64,000 nucleotides of DNA. Origin: Actinoallomurus liliacearum (GTDB taxonomy: Bacteria > Actinomycetota > Actinomycetes > Streptosporangiales > Streptosporangiaceae). Each line of letters starts with the position of its first letter. The first letter of the stretch is position 1. The stretch lies in contig NZ_BAABHJ010000012.1 in assembly GCF_039542035.1 (NCBI RefSeq), positions 248,001-312,000 of the forward strand, written 5' to 3'. Made by a program: the position numbers and the translations under genes. The notes beneath the pieces were generated by a model. It searched no databases, had not been told where the DNA came from, and was given only the letters and a program-made list of their open reading frames with translations. Of the stretch, positions 26,911-34,982 are shown piece by piece.

Positions 26911-27740
26911 TCGCCGGCCCGCCAGACGACGGCGAGCTCGCCGGGGGACAGGCCGCTGACCGGCCGGTAGACGATGTCGTCGCGGCGGTGGATCTCGGCG
27001 TTGCCCGCCGCGAGCAGCACGACGCCGAGACCGGACGCGACCGCCTCGAACGTCTCGTCGGCGGTCTCCACGGCCGCGGTGACCCGGGGCGGCGTCGCGC
27101 GGTGGTCCTCGGCTAGCCAGAACCCGCGCAGCGCCCCGGCCTCGGGCGGGAGGGCGATGAACGGCTCGTCGACGAGGTCCGCGAACGGCACGACCCGCAG
27201 CGCCGCCAGCCGGTGACCGGGCGGCAGCGCGACCCACCGGTCCTCCCGGGTGATCACCTTCCAGGCGAAGGCGTCCTCGGGCACCGGCAGCCACGCGACG
27301 GCGACGTCGACGCCGCCGTTCGCCAGTCCGGCCGTGGGGTCGGACCAGGCGACCTGGCGGAACCGCAGGCGCCACCCGGGCAGGAGGCGGGCCATCGTCG
27401 CCCGCACGGCGGGGATCAGCCCGCGGCCGATGCTCGTCTGGAAGCCCACCGTCAGGACGGCCTCCTGCGCGGACGCGGCGTCGGCCACCGTGTTCCGGGC
27501 CTGCTCCCACTCCTCGATGAGCCGCCGGGCATGGGGCAGCAGGGCGCTGCCCGCCGGGGTCAGCGCGACCGACCGCCGGTCCCGTACGAAGAGCGGAGTC
27601 CTGAGCTCCAGCTCCAGGCGGTGGATCTGCTTGCTCAGCGCCGGCTGGGAGATGAAGAGCCGCTCGGTCGCGGCCCGGGTGAAGCTGAGCTCCTCCGCGA
27701 CGGCGACGAAGTACCGCAGATCCCGCAGGTGGACATCCAT
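26835..27740 (-). CDS. LysR family transcriptional regulator
   Basis: 301 residues: canonical LysR helix-turn-helix (LRYFVAVAEELSFTRAATERLFISQPALSKQIHRLE, residues 8-43) and an effector-binding domain (LTVGFQTSIGRGLIPAV...). Normal length and clear ATG start. Divergent from the quinone oxidoreductase at 27868 across 127 bp, so that gene is its likely target. Its C-terminal coding end overlaps the convergent MFS gene by 76 bp. Ligand unknown. Confidence 0.9.
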   Translation of the reverse strand: MDVHLRDLRYFVAVAEELSFTRAATERLFISQPALSKQIHRLELELRTPLFVRDRRSVALTPAGSALLPHARRLIEEWEQARNTVADAASAQEAVLTVGFQTSIGRGLIPAVRATMARLLPGWRLRFRQVAWSDPTAGLANGGVDVAVAWLPVPEDAFAWKVITREDRWVALPPGHRLAALRVVPFADLVDEPFIALPPEAGALRGFWLAEDHRATPPRVTAAVETADETFEAVASGLGVVLLAAGNAEIHRRDDIVYRPVSGLSPGELAVVWRAGDYREAVRVFAEACCLCAAPATPAGS

Positions 27741-27867
27741 AGCCAGAGGTTATGACAGCAGGTCTTGGACGGCCGGGGGGATCCTCCGGAACCCTGGAGG
27801 CGAGGGCGCGGCCGTTGGGCCGCGTGGCGACACCGGGGGCACCGCCCCCTGTTCGAGCAGGAGTGAC

Positions 27868-28794
27868 ATGCGAGCCGTTGTTCATGATCCCGAGGCGCCG
27901 GCCGGCCTGAGCCTGAGGACCGTCCCGGACCCCGTCCCGCGCCGGGATCAGGCGCTGATCGAGGTCCGCGCCGCCTCGCTCAACTTCGTGGACGTCGGGT
28001 TCCTGGCCGACCGGGGCCGGCCGGGGAGCGTTCCGGGAATGGACGCCGCCGGGGTGGTGGCCGAGGCGGCGGCCGACGGCTCCGGCCCGCCGTCCGGCAC
28101 CCGTGTCGCGAGCTTCGGCTGGGATGCGGGCGCCTGGGCCGAGCTGCGCGCCGCCGACACGGCGGACCTCGCCGTCGTCCCCGACGCCGTCGACCTCGGG
28201 GCCGCGAGCGCGCTCCCGGCCGCGGGCGTCACCGCGCTGCGGGCGCTGCGGGCGATCGGCCCGGTGGTCGGCCGCCGGGTGCTCGTCACCGGGGCGTCGG
28301 GCGGCGTCGGCCGGTTCGCCGTCCAGCTCGCCGCCCGCGCCGGCGCGTACGTCATCGCGGCCGTGGGCGGACCCGACCGCGCCGCGGGACTGCGCGAGCT
28401 CGGCGCCGATGAGGTCGTGACCGACCTGCGGGACGTCACCGCGCCGGTCTTCGGGGTGCTGGAGAACGTGGGCGGCGCGCTCCTCGCCGAGGCGTTCGGC
28501 CTGGTAGAGCCCGGCGGATGCGCGCAGAGCATCGGCATGGCCTCCCGCGAGCCGACGACCATCGACTTCGAACAGGAGCGTCTGGCCGGCGGGCGGAAGC
28601 GGCTGGAGCCCTTCAACGTCGGCCGGGAGGCGTTCGGCCCCGACCTCGCCTACCTGGTCGATCTCCTCGCCCAGGGTGCGCTCGACCCGCAGATCGGCTG
28701 GCGCGGCTCCTGGGACCGCGCTCGGGAGGCCGCCGAGGCGCTCCTCGCCCGTCGCGTCCGGGGCAAGGCCGTGCTCGACATCGGACCCGCGTAG
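27868..28794 (+). CDS. Zinc-independent quinone oxidoreductase-like MDR protein
   Basis: NADPH-dependent reductase of the medium-chain dehydrogenase/reductase family. 308 residues: GroES-like N-terminal domain (AALIEVRAASLNFVDVGFL-type), then Rossmann domain with VLVTGASGGVGRFAVQLAARAG near 135-156. Catalytic-zinc cysteines are absent, as in quinone oxidoreductases. ATG 27868 follows CAGGAGTG. It lies between a divergent LysR gene and a convergent MarR gene. Substrate unknown. Confidence 0.85.
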   Translation: MRAVVHDPEAPAGLSLRTVPDPVPRRDQALIEVRAASLNFVDVGFLADRGRPGSVPGMDAAGVVAEAAADGSGPPSGTRVASFGWDAGAWAELRAADTADLAVVPDAVDLGAASALPAAGVTALRALRAIGPVVGRRVLVTGASGGVGRFAVQLAARAGAYVIAAVGGPDRAAGLRELGADEVVTDLRDVTAPVFGVLENVGGALLAEAFGLVEPGGCAQSIGMASREPTTIDFEQERLAGGRKRLEPFNVGREAFGPDLAYLVDLLAQGALDPQIGWRGSWDRAREAAEALLARRVRGKAVLDIGPA

Positions 28795-28810
28795 CCGCGT
28801 CGACGGGTCG

Positions 28811-29275
28811 TCAGTGATCCTCGTCGTTCTTCTCGATGACCAGGTCGGCGATCTCCGCGAGCAGGGTGACCTGGCCGGGCGTGAGATGGTCCAGGAAGTA
28901 ACGCCGGACGTCCTCCACGTGACGCGGTGCGGCGGCGGTGATCGCCGATCGGCCCGCGGGGGTGACGACCACGAACGCCCCACGCCGGTCGTCCGCGCAT
29001 TCCTCGCGGGTGACCAGACCGCGCTTCACCATGCGGGCGAGGTGGTGCGACACTCTGCTCTTCTCCCATCCCAGGAGCTGAGCGAGCTCCTGGATGCGCA
29101 GCCGGCCGTCGGGCGCCCGGGTCAGCTCGGCCAGAACCGTGTAGTCGGTGGCGGACAGCCCGAATCCCTCCTGCATCGACCGGCCGGCCCGGTTGACCAG
29201 CAGATCGTGCATCCGCAACAGGCCGCGCCACGCTCGTTCCTCGGTCATCGTCAGCCAGCGGGTTTCTGCACTCAT
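28811..29275 (-). CDS. MarR family transcriptional regulator
   Basis: 154 residues: winged helix with LRIQELAQLLGWEKSRVSHHLARMVKRGLVTREECADDRRG (about residues 60-100), and dimerisation helices at both ends. ATG 29275 is chosen; ATG 29248 is a plausible second start. A TGACGTGTCA element lies 22 bp upstream and the same 10-mer is found in front of the SDR gene at 30161, so both may belong to one regulon (inference). Confidence 0.87.
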   Translation of the reverse strand: MSAETRWLTMTEERAWRGLLRMHDLLVNRAGRSMQEGFGLSATDYTVLAELTRAPDGRLRIQELAQLLGWEKSRVSHHLARMVKRGLVTREECADDRRGAFVVVTPAGRSAITAAAPRHVEDVRRYFLDHLTPGQVTLLAEIADLVIEKNDEDH

Positions 29276-29297
29276 GGAGCCCACCGTACGGGGAAGT

Positions 29298-29307
29298 TGA
29301 CGTGTCA
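29298..29307. promoter_or_regulatory. TGACGTGTCA element upstream of the MarR gene
   Basis: A 10-bp semi-palindrome (TGAC-GT-GTCA) 23 bp before the MarR start at 29275. The identical 10-mer occurs at 30232-30241 upstream of the SDR gene. Confidence 0.35.
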
Positions 29308-29411
29308 CGCACTGCTTCCGGGGTAGGCGTCCATCACCGGGCCCCGCGAGCGTCATGCGGGCCGCGGCGCGGGCCGGGCGGGCCGGATGTCGGCCGGCCC
29401 GGCCGCCGCGG

Positions 29412-30161
29412 TCAGACCTGGGCGGCGCCGCCGTCGACGTAGAGCTCGGTGCCGGTGACGAAGCTGCTCTCGGACGAGGCGAGGAAGACGGCGACGGAGG
29501 CGACCTCCTCCGGCCGGCCCATGCGCCCCAGGGGCACGGTGCTCGCCAGGTAGCCCCGAAGCTGCGCGGCCTGCTCATCGTCGGGGGCGAGCCCGTCGAT
29601 GCCGGGAGTCTGGATCGGGCCCGGGGCGATGGTGTTGACGCGGATGCCGCGGCTCTTGAGCTCGTTGGCCCAGGTGCGGGCGAAGGACCGCACCGCCGCC
29701 TTGGAAGCGCCGTAGACGCCGAACGCCTCGCTGCCCGCCGTCGCCGCGATGGAGCCGGTCAGGATCACCGACGCGCCGTCGTTCAGCAGCGGCAGCGCCT
29801 TCTGGACGGTGAACAGCACACCCTTGACGTTCGTGTCGAACGTCGCGTCGAAGTGCTCCTCGGTGACCTGTTCGAGCGTCGCGAACTCACCGCCGCCGGC
29901 GTTGGCGAACAGGACGTCGATGCGCAGTCCCTGGTCGGCGATGGTCGCGTAGAGGCGGTCCAGGTCCGCCAGGTCGGCGCTGTCGGCCTGGACCGTGGTC
30001 ACCGGCCCGCCGATGGCGGCGGCGGCCTCGTCCAGGGCCTCCTTGCGGCGCCCGGTGATGATGACGCGGGCGCCCTCCTGCGCGAACCGGCGGGCCGCGG
30101 CCAGTCCGATGCCGCTGGTGCCGCCCGTGACGACGACGGTCTTTCCGTCGAGCTGCCCCAT
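29412..30161 (-). CDS. Short-chain dehydrogenase/reductase
   Basis: 249-residue classical SDR: NAD(P) motif TGGTSGIG (12-20), NAG motif FANAGGG, catalytic Ser (TGSIAATAG), YGASK (Tyr-x3-Lys) and PGPI(Q)TPG, ending VDGGAAQV. An Arg pair after the first strand (TGRRKEAL) suggests NADP(H). Normal length. It sits 136 bp downstream (in transcription sense) of the MarR gene's coding start region and is divergent from another MarR gene at 30327. Substrate unknown. Confidence 0.9.
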   Translation of the reverse strand: MGQLDGKTVVVTGGTSGIGLAAARRFAQEGARVIITGRRKEALDEAAAAIGGPVTTVQADSADLADLDRLYATIADQGLRIDVLFANAGGGEFATLEQVTEEHFDATFDTNVKGVLFTVQKALPLLNDGASVILTGSIAATAGSEAFGVYGASKAAVRSFARTWANELKSRGIRVNTIAPGPIQTPGIDGLAPDDEQAAQLRGYLASTVPLGRMGRPEEVASVAVFLASSESSFVTGTELYVDGGAAQV

Positions 30162-30231
30162 GGTTCTCTCCTGTTCCGAAGTCGACCCGGTGCGGGTCGT
30201 TCAACTTTCAATTAACGTACGCGCGAATAGG

Positions 30232-30241
30232 TGACGTGTCA
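30232..30241. promoter_or_regulatory. TGACGTGTCA element upstream of the SDR gene
   Basis: Exact copy of the 10-mer at 29298, located 71 bp upstream of the SDR start codon in the SDR/MarR divergent region. Confidence 0.35.
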
Positions 30242-30280
30242 ACTAACTCATCGCGCGGTGAACGGGCAGTTCGCACTGTT

Positions 30281-30319
30281 CAGTTCAAACTGGACAGTTT
30301 GGACTGAAGGTTCTAACGT
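30281..30319 (+). promoter_or_regulatory. MarR operator and leaderless -10 box
   Basis: CAGTTCAAACTG (30281-30292) and CAGTTTGGACTG (30295-30306) form a 26-bp inverted repeat (11 of 12 pairs match). It ends 7 bp before TAACGT (30314-30319), which is 7 nt before ATG 30327. The repeat covers the -35 region, as for an autorepressor. Confidence 0.6.
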
Positions 30320-30326
30320 GGTCGGC

Positions 30327-30776
30327 ATGACAGAGATCGATTCGGTCGTCTCCGAATCGGCCGTCCGCGCGGCGCGCGAGGTCCGCGTGGTGGTCGGCCG
30401 CCTGCGCCGCCGGTTCAGGGAGACCTACGACACGGAGGGGCTCACTCCGTCCCAGACGTCCGTGCTGAGCAGGATCAGCAAAGAAGGGCCGGCGTCGACG
30501 AGCGACCTGGCCGCCGCCGAGCGCGTCCGGCCGCAGTCGATGGCCGCCACGCTGGCGGTGCTGGTGGAGCGCGGCCTGGTCCAGCGCCGGCCGGACCCGG
30601 GCGACGGCCGCCGGCAGTTGCTCTCGGTGAGCGAGGCCGGCCAGGTGTACCTGGAGGACAAGCGGCGCGCGGGCGAGGAGTGGCTGGCCCGTTCCCTCCA
30701 GGACCACTACACCGAGGACGAACGGCAGACCGTGATCGAGGCGCTGGCCCTGCTGGACCGGCTCACGCGCCAATGA
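30327..30776 (+). CDS. MarR family transcriptional regulator
   Basis: 149 residues: helix-turn-helix and wing in STSDLAAAERVRPQSMAATLAVLVERGLVQRRPDPGDGRRQ (about 54-95). ATG 30327 lies 7 nt after a TAACGT -10 box, so the mRNA is probably leaderless. Its TGA stop overlaps the ATG of the downstream MFS gene (ATGA), giving a coupled regulator-exporter operon: a common arrangement in which the MarR protein represses its own efflux gene until the drug binds. Confidence 0.9.
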   Translation: MTEIDSVVSESAVRAAREVRVVVGRLRRRFRETYDTEGLTPSQTSVLSRISKEGPASTSDLAAAERVRPQSMAATLAVLVERGLVQRRPDPGDGRRQLLSVSEAGQVYLEDKRRAGEEWLARSLQDHYTEDERQTVIEALALLDRLTRQ

Positions 30777-32293
30777 CCGAGCGAAGCGAGGGAATCGAAG
30801 GCACAGCCCTCACGGGTCGCCCCTCCGACGAAGGAGGATCCCCGAGCGATACGGAAGTCGACCGCTCGGGGAGCGCCGGTGGCGGGAGCGGCCCGCGCGA
30901 CGCGTTCGACCGCAGGCTGCTCGCCCCGATGATCCTCGGGTCGATCCTCAACCCGGTCAACTCCTCGATCGTCTCGGTCGCGCTGGTGCCGATCGGCGCC
31001 GCGTTCGGGGCGCCGCCGTCCCAGACGGCCTGGCTGGTCTCCGCGCTCTATCTCGCCACCTCGATCGGGCAGCCCGTGGTCGGGCGGCTGATCGACCTGT
31101 ACGGGCCGCGCCGGCTGTTCCTCGCCGGCACCACCCTGGTCGGGGTCGCCGGACTGGTCGGCGTCCTCGCCCCGAACCTGGGCGTGCTCGTGGTCGCGCG
31201 GGTGCTGCTCGGGTTCGGGACCTGCGCGGGCTACCCCGCCGCGATGTACCTCATCCGCAGCGAGGCCGAACGCACCGGCAGGGGAAGCCCCGCCGGCGTA
31301 CTGACCGTGATCGCGGTCAGCACCCAGACCATCGCCGTCGTCGGCCCCACCCTGGGCGGGCTGCTGATCGCGGTGGGCGGCTGGCGGGCGACCCTCGCCG
31401 TCAACATCCCGCTCGCGGCGGCCGGTCTGATCATGGGCATGTGGCGCCTGCCGAGGACACCCCTGCCCGAGCGGACCGGGCAAGGGCGGCCGATGGCGAG
31501 GCTGGACCTGTCGGGCATGGTCCTGTTCGCCGCGACGCTCGTCGCGCTGCTGCTGTTCCTGATGAGCCCGAAAGCCGGTCACTGGTACCTCCCGGCGCTC
31601 GCCGTCGCGGCGGCGGCCGGGTTCGCGTTCCGGGAGTCGCGCGCGGCCGAGCCGTTCATCGATCTCGGGGTGCTGGGGGGTAACGTTCCCCTGCTGCTGA
31701 CCTACCTCCGCGCGCTCCTCGCCTACGTCGTGTCGTACTCCTTCCTGTACGGCTACACGCAGTGGCTGGAGGACGGACGCGGGCTGTCCGCCTCGCAGGC
31801 CGGGCTCGCGCTGTTGCCGATGTTCCTGACCGGCATCGTCGTCTCCTCCCTGACCGGACGCCACAAGGAGATCCGCGGCAAGCTCCTCGTGGGCGCGGCC
31901 GGCCAGGTCGCCGCCTGCGCCCTGCTCCTGCCGCTCCACCGGGGCAGCGCGGTGTGGCTGCTCGTCGCCGTCGCGATCGTCTGCGGCGTCCCGCAGGGGC
32001 TGAACAGCCTCGCCCTGCAGAACTCGGTGTACTACCAGGCCGACCCGGCGCGGATCGGCTCGTCCGCCGGGCTGCTGCGCACCTTCATGTACCTCGGCGC
32101 GATGGTCTCCTCCGCCGCCTCCGGCGCCTTCTTCTCCCGCCGCGCCGACACGGGCGGGCTGCACCATCTGGCCTGGTTCATGCTCGCGGTCGGGGGCGTG
32201 TTCCTCCTGATCACCGTGCTCGACCGCTCGCTGCGCAGGGCCGGTACCGACAAGGACGACCTCTCACCTCGGTCCGGCGTCAGCCAGACCTGA
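30773..32293 (+). CDS. MFS drug-efflux transporter (DHA2-like)
   Basis: 506 residues. A hydrophilic N-terminal tail of about 45 residues precedes a 14-helix-type membrane domain. Motifs: NSSIVSVALVPIGAAFG (helix 1), RLIDLYGPRRLFLAG (motif A), and GPTLGGLLIAVGGWRATLAVNIP (motif C, antiporter family). The start ATG overlaps the MarR stop (4 bp), showing translational coupling. An isochorismatase-like gene follows after 28 bp. Probable proton/drug antiport; substrate unknown. Confidence 0.9.
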   Translation: MTERSEGIEGTALTGRPSDEGGSPSDTEVDRSGSAGGGSGPRDAFDRRLLAPMILGSILNPVNSSIVSVALVPIGAAFGAPPSQTAWLVSALYLATSIGQPVVGRLIDLYGPRRLFLAGTTLVGVAGLVGVLAPNLGVLVVARVLLGFGTCAGYPAAMYLIRSEAERTGRGSPAGVLTVIAVSTQTIAVVGPTLGGLLIAVGGWRATLAVNIPLAAAGLIMGMWRLPRTPLPERTGQGRPMARLDLSGMVLFAATLVALLLFLMSPKAGHWYLPALAVAAAAGFAFRESRAAEPFIDLGVLGGNVPLLLTYLRALLAYVVSYSFLYGYTQWLEDGRGLSASQAGLALLPMFLTGIVVSSLTGRHKEIRGKLLVGAAGQVAACALLLPLHRGSAVWLLVAVAIVCGVPQGLNSLALQNSVYYQADPARIGSSAGLLRTFMYLGAMVSSAASGAFFSRRADTGGLHHLAWFMLAVGGVFLLITVLDRSLRRAGTDKDDLSPRSGVSQT

Positions 32294-32321
32294 TCTCGGA
32301 ACTGGAAACGGAAAAGACACC

Positions 32322-32873
32322 ATGAAGAACGCCGCCCTGCTCGTGATGGACGTCCAGCACGGCATCGTGAGCCGCGTGCCGGACGCCGACTACCTGCCGC
32401 GCCTCACCCGCGCGCTCGACGCGGCCCGTACCGCCGGCGTCCCCGTCATGCACGTCGTCATCGGCTTCCGCTCCGGACACCCGGAGACGACCGACCGCAA
32501 CAAGGCGTTCGGGGCCCTGCCGCCGGGAGCCTTCACCGCGGAGGACCCCGGCGCGGCCATCCACCCCGACGTCGAGCCGCGACCGGAGGAGGTCGTGATC
32601 ACCAAGAGGCGGGTCAGCGCCTTCGCCGGCAGCGACCTCGAGCTCGTCCTGCGCGCCCGCGGGATCGACCACCTGATCCTCACCGGGATCGCCACCAGCG
32701 GCGTCGTCCTGTCCACCCTCCGCCAGGCCGCCGACCTCGACTACCGGCTCACGGTCCTGGCGGACGGCTGCGTCGACCCGGACCCCGAGGTCCACCGGGT
32801 CCTCACCGAGAAGGTGTTCCCCCGGCAGGCGGACGTGGTCACCGTGGACGAGTGGGCGTCGGCCCTGGCGTGA
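32322..32873 (+). CDS. Isochorismatase-like hydrolase family, no catalytic Cys
   Basis: 183 residues with the isochorismatase/nicotinamidase fold: Asp10 (LLVMDVQ), Lys95 (VITKRR) and the cis-peptide GIATSGVVLS. The usual nucleophilic Cys (T-x-x-C) is replaced by Val128, so it is not a nicotinamidase-type amidohydrolase; PhzD-like isochorismatases also lack Cys, so a vinyl-ether hydrolase or a non-enzymatic role is possible. It follows the MFS gene on the same strand, and a strong hairpin terminates the operon. Confidence 0.82.
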   Translation: MKNAALLVMDVQHGIVSRVPDADYLPRLTRALDAARTAGVPVMHVVIGFRSGHPETTDRNKAFGALPPGAFTAEDPGAAIHPDVEPRPEEVVITKRRVSAFAGSDLELVLRARGIDHLILTGIATSGVVLSTLRQAADLDYRLTVLADGCVDPDPEVHRVLTEKVFPRQADVVTVDEWASALA

Positions 32874-32881
32874 ACCGCGGT

Positions 32882-32922
32882 CCCGGCCGTCGGACGCGTC
32901 GATGGCGCGTCCGACGGCCGGG
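32882..32922 (+). terminator. Terminator of the MarR-MFS-isochorismatase operon
   Basis: Perfect 17-bp arms (32882-32898, 32906-32922) with a 7-nt loop, starting 9 nt after the stop codon. No U-run. Confidence 0.75.
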
Positions 32923-32968
32923 TTCCGGCGGGCGCGGTCACGGTGGGCGAACCACCGCATTCATCTCG

Positions 32969-32974
32969 TATACT
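32969..32974 (+). promoter_or_regulatory. -10 box of the ilvBNC operon
   Basis: TATACT matches the consensus closely and lies 44 nt before the first leader ATG (33019). No good -35 box is visible. Confidence 0.45.
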
Positions 32975-33030
32975 GAGACATACCGTCCAGGGATTTGACG
33001 CGGGCCGGGAAACCCACCATGGTTGACACC

Positions 33031-33075
33031 ATGAACCGCAACCTGATTCTCGTACTTGGTCGGCGCGCAAGCTGA
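33031..33075 (+). CDS. ilvB leader peptide
   Basis: A 14-residue peptide, MNRNLILVLGRRAS, with five consecutive branched-chain residues. An in-frame ATG at 33019 would add MVDT. Its ribosome reads Leu/Ile/Val codons just before the stop codon at the edge of the first stem, so stalling under branched-chain amino acid shortage can alter the downstream RNA fold. Short IRs CATGGT/ACCATG (33018-33033) could also fold over the start codons. Known type of control for actinobacterial ilvB. Confidence 0.85.
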   Translation: MNRNLILVLGRRAS

Positions 33076-33131
33076 CCGAGTAGATCGCTTGCGCGCTCCC
33101 CTCGACCGCCATCCGGCGCGAGGGGTTTTTT
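33063..33131 (+). promoter_or_regulatory. ilvB attenuator (pause stem plus terminator)
   Basis: Stem 1: GCGCGCAAGC (33063-33072) with GCTTGCGCGC (33087-33096). It ends exactly before the leader stop. Terminator: CCCCTCG (33098-33104) with CGAGGGG (33119-33125) followed by six T. The two hairpins are almost contiguous. Confidence 0.85.
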
Positions 33132-33234
33132 GTTGGCCATAACCCCGGCCCCGCGCACCGCGTCCCGGACGGCACCGTCCGCACGGCACGCCAGGGGCAG
33201 AGCCCAGCGCTCAAGACCACCAAGGATGAAGCAG

Positions 33235-34977
33235 ATGACCGAACGGATGACCGGATCCCAGGCGCTCATCAGAGCCCTGGAGGAGGTCGGCGTCGACACC
33301 GTCTTCGGGATCCCCGGCGGGGCCATCCTCCCCGCGTACGACCCCCTCTTCGACTCGCAGAAGATCCGCCACATCCTTGTACGGCACGAGCAGGGCGCCG
33401 GGCACGCCGCTCAGGGGTACGCGCAGGCGACCGGCAAGGTGGGCGTGTGCATGGCGACCAGCGGTCCCGGGGCGACGAACCTCGTGACGCCGATCGCCGA
33501 CGCGTACATGGACTCGGTGCCGATCGTCGCGATCACCGGCCAGGTCGCGAGCGGCGCGATCGGCACGGACGCCTTCCAGGAGGCGGACATCTCCGGCATC
33601 ACGATGCCGATCACCAAGCACAACTTCCTCGTCACCGACCCGGCCGAGATCGGCCGGACGATCGCCGAGGCCTTCCACATCGCCTCGACCGGCCGCCCGG
33701 GTCCCGTCCTCGTCGACATCTCCAAGGACGCGCTGCAGAACGAGGTCGACTTCGTCTGGCCGCAGCCGATGCAGCTGCCCGGCTACCGGCCGGTGACGCG
33801 GCCGCACGCCAAGCAGGTGCGGGAGGCCGCCCGCCTGCTGATCGAGGCGAAGCGACCCGTGCTGTACGTCGGCGGCGGGGTCCTGAAGGCGCGGGCCGCC
33901 GCGGAGCTGCGCGCCCTCGCCGAGCTGACCGGCGCGCCGGTGGTGACCACACTGATGGCCAAGGGCGCGCTGCCCGACAGCCACCCGCTGCACATGGGCA
34001 TGCCCGGCATGCACGGCAGCGTCGGCGCGGTGGGCGCCCTGCAGCGCTCGGACCTGCTGATCGCGCTGGGCGCGCGGTTCGACGACCGGGTCACCGGCAA
34101 CCTGGACAGCTTCGCCACCGGCGCGAAGATCGTGCACGCCGACATCGACCCGGCCGAGATCTCCAAGAACCGCCACGCCGACGTGCCGATCGTCGGGGAC
34201 GCCCGTGACGTCCTCACCGACCTGGTCAACGCCGTGCGCGCCGAGCACGCCGCGGGCCGCAAGGGCGATTACGAGGACTGGTGGCGCCAGCTCAACGCCT
34301 GGCGCGACACCTATCCGCTGGGCTACGACCAGCCGGAGGACGGCAGCCTCGCCCCGCAGTACGCCATCGAGCGCATCGGCAAGGTCGTCGGCCCGGACGC
34401 GCTGTACATCGCCGGGGTCGGCCAGCACCAGATGTGGACCGCGCAGTTCATCGGCTACGAGAACCCGGGGTCGTTCATCAACTCCGGCGGCCTCGGCACG
34501 ATGGGCTTCGCCGTGCCGGCCGCGATGGGCGCCAAGCAGGGCCGGCCCGAGACGCCGGTCTGGGCCATCGACGGCGACGGCTGCTTCCAGATGACCAACC
34601 AGGAGCTGGCCACCTGCGCCATCGAGGGCATCCCGATCAAGGTGGCGATCATCAACAACGGCAACCTCGGCATGGTCCGGCAGTGGCAGACCCTGTTCTA
34701 CGACGGGCGCTACTCCAACACCGACCTGCAGTCCCGCCGGATCCCCGACTTCGTCAAGCTCGCGGAGGCGTACGGCTGCGTCGGGCTGCGCTGCGACAAC
34801 CCCGCCGACGTGGACGCCACGATCGCCAAGGCCATGGAGATCAACGACGTCCCGGTCGTCATCGACTTCGTGGTCCACCAGGACGCGATGGTCTGGCCGA
34901 TGGTGGCGGCCGGCACCGGCAACGACGAGATCAAGATCGCCCGGGACATGGCGCCCGACTGGGAGAACGGTGACTGA
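33235..34977 (+). CDS. ilvB: Acetolactate synthase large subunit
   Basis: First common step of Val/Ile/Leu synthesis: condenses pyruvate with pyruvate or 2-oxobutyrate using ThDP, Mg2+ and FAD. 580 residues: N-terminal PYR domain with VRHEQGAGHAAQGYA (cofactor-activating Glu), FAD domain, C-terminal PP domain with IDGDGCFQMTNQELA...NNGNLGMVRQWQ (ThDP/Mg site). ATG 33235 follows AAGGA; ATG 33226 is possible. It heads ilvB-ilvN-ilvC behind a leader-peptide attenuator. Confidence 0.97.
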   Translation: MTERMTGSQALIRALEEVGVDTVFGIPGGAILPAYDPLFDSQKIRHILVRHEQGAGHAAQGYAQATGKVGVCMATSGPGATNLVTPIADAYMDSVPIVAITGQVASGAIGTDAFQEADISGITMPITKHNFLVTDPAEIGRTIAEAFHIASTGRPGPVLVDISKDALQNEVDFVWPQPMQLPGYRPVTRPHAKQVREAARLLIEAKRPVLYVGGGVLKARAAAELRALAELTGAPVVTTLMAKGALPDSHPLHMGMPGMHGSVGAVGALQRSDLLIALGARFDDRVTGNLDSFATGAKIVHADIDPAEISKNRHADVPIVGDARDVLTDLVNAVRAEHAAGRKGDYEDWWRQLNAWRDTYPLGYDQPEDGSLAPQYAIERIGKVVGPDALYIAGVGQHQMWTAQFIGYENPGSFINSGGLGTMGFAVPAAMGAKQGRPETPVWAIDGDGCFQMTNQELATCAIEGIPIKVAIINNGNLGMVRQWQTLFYDGRYSNTDLQSRRIPDFVKLAEAYGCVGLRCDNPADVDATIAKAMEINDVPVVIDFVVHQDAMVWPMVAAGTGNDEIKIARDMAPDWENGD

Positions 34978-34982
34978 CTGAG

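Noticed and set aside
32322..32873. Nicotinamidase (PncA) assignment
   Set aside because: The catalytic Cys position is Val128, so a nicotinamidase call is not supported.
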